Source: Clostridia bacterium
GTDB taxonomy: Bacteria; Bacillota; Clostridia; Oscillospirales; Acutalibacteraceae
DNA: 43,517 nt
Assembly (NCBI GenBank): GCA_017395425.1
Contig: JAFPUM010000055.1
Location: 1-43,517 of the forward strand
Reading direction: 5' to 3'
Both the position numbers and the translations under genes were made by a program. A model generated the notes under the pieces. It made no database searches, was not told where the DNA came from, and saw only the letters and a program-made list of their open reading frames with translations. The number at the start of each line of letters is the position of its first letter. Positions within the stretch are counted from its first letter, which is position 1. Positions 40,859 to 43,517 of this stretch are shown one piece after another.

Positions 40859-41776
40859 TTATTTCAGTTTGATCGAAACTGCCTTGGAAATCACACGGTT
40901 GCCGTAGCGATCGATGACCGTACACCGCACATAACGACCGTTGTTTTTCTCACTGAGGGTGGTGGAATAAGTGGATGTGACCTCGCTGCTGTCGCGCCAG
41001 TTCTTACCATCATCGTCCGAGAGCTGCCATTGATAGGTGAGTCCGGGACCTTGCGCCTCGACCGTAAGTGTCACCTTTTCGCCTGACTTGCCCTTGACAG
41101 AGGTCGGCTGTGTGAGAATACGGAGCGGCGTAATACGCATCACCGCTGCGCCGGATTCCGTACTGTTACCGTATCGGTCACTTACCACACATCGCACCCA
41201 TCGACCGCTGTTTTTTTCTTCCAGCTTGGTTTTATAGACGGCGGTCTGATTGGCACTGTCACGCCAGTTTCCCCCCTCATCGTCTGAGAGCTGCCATTGA
41301 TAGGTCAGGGATTCGCCTTCGGCTTTGATCTCAAAGGTTACATCTTCACCCTTCCTTGCCATCACGGTTTCAGGCTGTATCGTGATATACAGCGGTTTTG
41401 GTGTGGATTCAGCAGTATCAGATTTTGTTTCTTTGCCATGGCTGCCCAAAAGCCATCCGGCAGTCATTCCCACCGCAAAAAAAGCAATTGCCAGCACAAT
41501 TCCGCGAATCGGAAGGGGGCGCTTTCCGGTTTTGGGGGAGGGAAGAAAGGTCGGCTGCTCAGGAGGGAGCATGGGTTCTTTCTCCAGATTGATGGTCTGG
41601 GATGCGGAAAGGGCATAGTCGATATCGCACAAAAGATCGGGTGGCGCCTGGACGTTGGCATTCTCTATCTCTGCCTCAGCTTCGTCTGCCGTTTCCGATA
41701 AATCCACCGGACAGCCGCACGCCTCACAGAACAGTGCGTCATCATCTAATTCTTTACCGCAGTTGATACAATACAT
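40859..41776 (-). CDS. Zinc-ribbon membrane protein with two Ig-like repeats
   Basis: The product has 305 residues. An N-terminal zinc ribbon (C3/C6 and C17/C20), an acidic linker, one helix (GIVLAIAFFAVGMTAGWLLG), and two extracellular modules of about 85 residues each. The modules are near copies: LTYQWQLSDDEGGNWRDS and LTYQWQLSDDDGKNWRDS, RWVRCVVSDRYGN and RYVRCTVIDRYGN. The close match points to a recent duplication. The ligand is unknown. It is transcribed with rqcP (22 bases between them). Confidence 0.82.
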   Translation of the reverse strand: MYCINCGKELDDDALFCEACGCPVDLSETADEAEAEIENANVQAPPDLLCDIDYALSASQTINLEKEPMLPPEQPTFLPSPKTGKRPLPIRGIVLAIAFFAVGMTAGWLLGSHGKETKSDTAESTPKPLYITIQPETVMARKGEDVTFEIKAEGESLTYQWQLSDDEGGNWRDSANQTAVYKTKLEEKNSGRWVRCVVSDRYGNSTESGAAVMRITPLRILTQPTSVKGKSGEKVTLTVEAQGPGLTYQWQLSDDDGKNWRDSSEVTSTYSTTLSEKNNGRYVRCTVIDRYGNRVISKAVSIKLK

Positions 41777-41806
41777 ATTGATACCTCCATCTGTCAGTTA
41801 CCGTTA

Positions 41807-41835
41807 ATTGTAACATAATGAAAGGCGTTTTGCAA
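41807..41835 (-). promoter_or_regulatory. Promoter of the zinc-ribbon/Ig-rqcP operon
   Basis: On the minus strand TTGCAA (41835-41830), 17 bases and TACAAT (41812-41807). The 41836-41943 stretch shows no confident sporulation-sigma promoter for cotJA. Confidence 0.75.
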
Positions 41836-41943
41836 GCGAAAAATAACCGTGACCAGCCAGTTGCTTGTAGAATAATATGATAACAGGAAATACGCCATTG
41901 TGTTTTTTCCGAGATCAAGCACTTATCTGAAAGGAGAGATAGT

Positions 41944-42279
41944 ATGCAGGACGATTTTCACGATTACAGCCGTTTTATCCGGCGTTCTTTGAAGCAGGCG
42001 CAATGTCTGTATGATCAGAGCGTCATGCAGGCTCAGGCAGATGATCAGGACGATGTAATGTCAACGGAATATCACAAACCGTGTGACTGTTGTCAGGGTG
42101 ATACAGATTCCGCGGATAACCGCTGCGGTAGTCATACTTCTGAATCACTGCCCGTGATGGTGTTTATTACCTGTCAGACTTTCGGCAAACAGTATAACGA
42201 AGCAGAAGCGTTGCAGCGCGGCACGCTGTTTCCCGCGCTTGACAAACCGTTTTTAGGAAGAGGGTGTCATTGCAGATGA
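41944..42279 (+). CDS. cotJA: Spore-coat-associated protein CotJA
   Basis: The product has 111 residues; AAAGGAG precedes the ATG. The C-terminal 45 residues carry the CotJA pattern (VMVFITCQTFGKQYNEAEAL, then GTLFPALDKPF). The N-terminal 65 residues are a polar, Cys-containing extension (CDCCQGD) not usual in the family. It starts the cotJABC operon. CotJ proteins are laid down in the inner spore coat, so the host makes endospores. Confidence 0.88.
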   Translation: MQDDFHDYSRFIRRSLKQAQCLYDQSVMQAQADDQDDVMSTEYHKPCDCCQGDTDSADNRCGSHTSESLPVMVFITCQTFGKQYNEAEALQRGTLFPALDKPFLGRGCHCR

Positions 42280-42590
42280 ATCAGATGGACAAAAGACAGA
42301 AATTGTTGGCACAGCTTTCTGCGTGTCAATTTGCCCAATATGAATTGATGCTTTTTTTGGATACGCACCCTGACTGTACAGCGGCGATGAAGGTTCTTCA
42401 ACTTCACCGCGCCAATGCTCAAAAGCTCCGGGAGCAGTATGAATGCCAATTCGGTCCGCTCAGCAATCCCAAGGGGAATGGGCAGCACTGGAATTGGATT
42501 GATGATCCGTGGCCGTGGGATTATACCGGCGCGGGAGGTTGCTTTACACCGTCGATGGGCGCCAGAAACAAAAAAGGAGCGTGCAGATAA
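42276..42590 (+). CDS. cotJB: Spore coat protein CotJB
   Basis: The product has 104 residues from the ATG at 42276, which overlaps the cotJA stop (ATGA) and follows AGGAAGAGGG. The family hallmarks are FAQYELMLFLDTHPDC, a helix to QYECQFGPL, and WNWIDDPWPWDY. CotJB is needed for CotJA and CotJC assembly in Bacillus. Confidence 0.93.
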   Translation: MNQMDKRQKLLAQLSACQFAQYELMLFLDTHPDCTAAMKVLQLHRANAQKLREQYECQFGPLSNPKGNGQHWNWIDDPWPWDYTGAGGCFTPSMGARNKKGACR

Positions 42591-42706
42591 TGTGGAGCTA
42601 TGAGAAAAAATTACAATACCCCGTCAATATCAAAAATCCCAACCCAAAACTTGCTCAGATGATTATCAGTCAATACGGAGGTGCATACAACAAAAGATAT
42701 GGTTAA
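42590..42706 (+). pseudogene. cotJC: CotJC (manganese catalase-like), cut off after about 31 residues
   Basis: The ATG overlaps the cotJB stop and AAAAAGGAG precedes it. Residues 1-31 are excellent CotJC (MWSYEKKLQYPVNIKNPNPK, then LAQMIISQYGG). After QYGG the normal sequence (usually continuing into RYLxQR) is lost; seven other codons and a stop follow. The catalytic ferritin-like core is absent. The break lies at about 42683 and phage lysis genes begin at 42746, so a prophage end (attachment site) is likely at the break. If it excises in sporulating cells, an intact gene could be restored. Confidence 0.85.
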
Positions 42707-42718
42707 ACACTGGCAACC

Positions 42719-42765
42719 CCGGCTCATGCAAGGATTCTTCCATCCTCACATGAGCCGGTTTTTTA
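42719..42765 (+). terminator. Terminator at the prophage edge
   Basis: CCGGCTCATG (42719-42728) and CATGAGCCGG (42749-42758) with an inner AGGAT/ATCCT stem, followed by six T. It would stop rightward cotJ transcripts before they run antisense through the lysis genes. It overlaps the 3' end of the holin gene. Confidence 0.85.
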
Positions 42766-43174
42766 AATCTGTGGAGTTGTCATCGCCCTTGATCTGTTCG
42801 AGGGCTTTGAGGAGCTTGTCGGGAATGGGGATGCCGCACTTCGCACAGTTTTCGAGGATAGAGATACCCTCGTTGGCGATCAACACGCCTACAACGATGT
42901 TCTGCAATACGCCGTTCGCACCGGTTGCAACGTCCACGCAGTGTGCCACCGCGACGACGAAGAAATACATGACCTTTTTGAGAATGCCGATGAATCCGAT
43001 ATGCGAGCTAAGCTGGAGGTTAATGTATGCACCAATCACACCGCTGACGTAATCAATCACAACGAATGCCAGCAGCGTCATGAGCCAAATATCGGGCTTT
43101 CCGAACAGGAACGTGCAGATGCTCGCCATTCCTGCAATGAATATGCGGGCAAATCTGCCCCAGTCAATAGCCAT
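42746..43174 (-). CDS. Phage holin
   Basis: The product has 142 residues with about three or four helices (IFIAGMASICTFLFG; IWLMTLLAFVVIDYVSGVIGAY; ILKKVMYFFVVAVAHCVDV; VVGVLIANEGISILENCA). The VIDYVSG and NEGISILENCAKCGIPIP parts are the signature of the TcdE/Phage_holin_4 family. It forms membrane lesions that release or activate the endolysin. It follows the endolysin gene by one base and is transcribed toward cotJC. Confidence 0.93.
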   Translation of the reverse strand: MAIDWGRFARIFIAGMASICTFLFGKPDIWLMTLLAFVVIDYVSGVIGAYINLQLSSHIGFIGILKKVMYFFVVAVAHCVDVATGANGVLQNIVVGVLIANEGISILENCAKCGIPIPDKLLKALEQIKGDDNSTDLKNRLM

Positions 43175-43175
43175 A

Positions 43176-43517
43176 TCATACCACCTCCCGTCTGAGCATC
43201 AGGCGGGTCTTTTCGCCGACAATGCCGTCGGGAGTAAGACCGTGGGATTTCTGGAAGGCGATGACGGCGGCTTTCGTGACAGCGCCGAATTTGCCATCAA
43301 TGCTGATTTTTGCACCGCACTTCTTCAAGTGCCACTGAATCCACGCGGCACCTTTGTCACCGAATTTCCGGTTTTCGGACGGTTCGGCATAGGGACATTC
43401 CGAGAATGACTTGCGGACGTTGCCGCCGGAATCCTTCCAGCAGACGCGATTTTTGCGAGTGTCGATGTGTACGAATTTTTTCTGTTCGTACCAGCCGATA
43501 CCGCCGCAATCAAGCGT
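43176..43517 (-). CDS. Phage endolysin, C-terminal part (M15-type peptidase plus peptidoglycan-binding domain)
   Basis: The frame is open to the right edge; the last 113 residues are seen. The first 30 show GIGWYEQKKFVHIDTR, the zinc-ligand end of M15-type D-Ala-D-Ala or L-Ala-D-Glu peptidases (His and Asp). A peptidoglycan-binding type 1 domain follows: GDKGAAWIQWHLKKCG, then IDGKFGAVTKAAVIAFQ and GLTPDGIVGEKTRLML. It cuts host peptidoglycan at lysis. The stop is at 43176-43178, one base before the holin start. Confidence 0.9.
   Translation of the reverse strand, partial: TLDCGGIGWYEQKKFVHIDTRKNRVCWKDSGGNVRKSFSECPYAEPSENRKFGDKGAAWIQWHLKKCGAKISIDGKFGAVTKAAVIAFQKSHGLTPDGIVGEKTRLMLRREVV

Noticed and set aside
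41836-41943. A SigE or SigK sporulation promoter before cotJA
   Set aside because: Expected from family knowledge, but I could not find both -35 and -10 elements at the right spacing.
42509-42589. An upstream start for the cotJC frame
   Set aside because: The region is the end of cotJB in another frame; the ATG at 42590 has the ribosome site and matches the CotJC N-terminus.
1-43517. tRNA or rRNA genes
   Set aside because: I saw no tRNA-like T-arm (GGTTCGAATCC type) with matching arms and no rRNA sequence in any gap.

Overview
The window reads as the chromosome of a spore-forming, Gram-positive Clostridia bacterium, most likely a gut Oscillospiraceae/Ruminococcaceae-like lineage. The signs are a cotJ spore-coat operon, strong AAGGAGG-type ribosome sites, sigma-A promoters with near-consensus hexamers, an SPNTG sortase signal, a lysine riboswitch on diaminopimelate genes, and a moderately high G+C content that drops in a few accessory patches. 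This placement is inference from gene content; no rRNA or tRNA gene is present.

Layout, left to right. (1) 1-4555: the end of a sortase-anchored surface protein; an ECF sigma operon (sigma factor, two-helix membrane partner, zinc-ribbon membrane protein); a two-helix plus macro-domain protein resembling type II Thoeris effectors, behind a promoter made of four tandem 9-bp repeats; a small membrane protein. (2) 4530-7156, minus strand: a phosphodiester glycosidase and a secreted surface protein. (3) 7338-16615: leuCD, a phosphohexomutase, two M16-family proteins (YfmF/YfmH type), lgt, a membrane protein and folD. (4) 16733-22051: a Tyr/Pro-rich membrane protein, hemolysin III, a LysR regulator, and a two-gene minus-strand unit with a DUF4349 lipoprotein whose upstream region resembles the ECF operon promoter. 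(5) 22268-27058: a tight operon of CotH kinase, beta-helix lipoprotein, VTC polyphosphate-polymerase-like protein and DUF4956 membrane protein. (6) 27115-29238: a HAD hydrolase, then a scar with nested inverted repeats and the deletion remnant of a PqqD/nucleotidyltransferase/ABC transporter cluster of the RiPP type. (7) 29239-33708: DUF445, GH97, and a TetR/EFR1-ferredoxin divergent pair with two matching operators. (8) 33759-41776: queA, then lysine riboswitch-asd-dapA-dapB, a minimal SufC/SufB pair (SMS type), rqcP and a zinc-ribbon/Ig-like membrane protein. (9) 41944-43517: cotJA-cotJB and the first 35 or so codons of cotJC, cut off where a prophage lysis module (holin, endolysin) begins.

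Threads across regions. A family of degenerate 7-bp tandem repeats, often bracketed by small GC-rich hairpins, sits right behind stop codons at five places and supplies the stop codon of at least two genes. asd, dapA and dapB supply diaminopimelate/lysine and are probably controlled together by the lysine riboswitch, although two repeat islands separate them. The most system-like candidates are the CotH-lipoprotein-VTC-DUF4956 operon, the orphan Thoeris-like TM-macro protein with its repeat-built promoter, and the prophage junction inside the sporulation gene cotJC, which may be a developmentally excised element.
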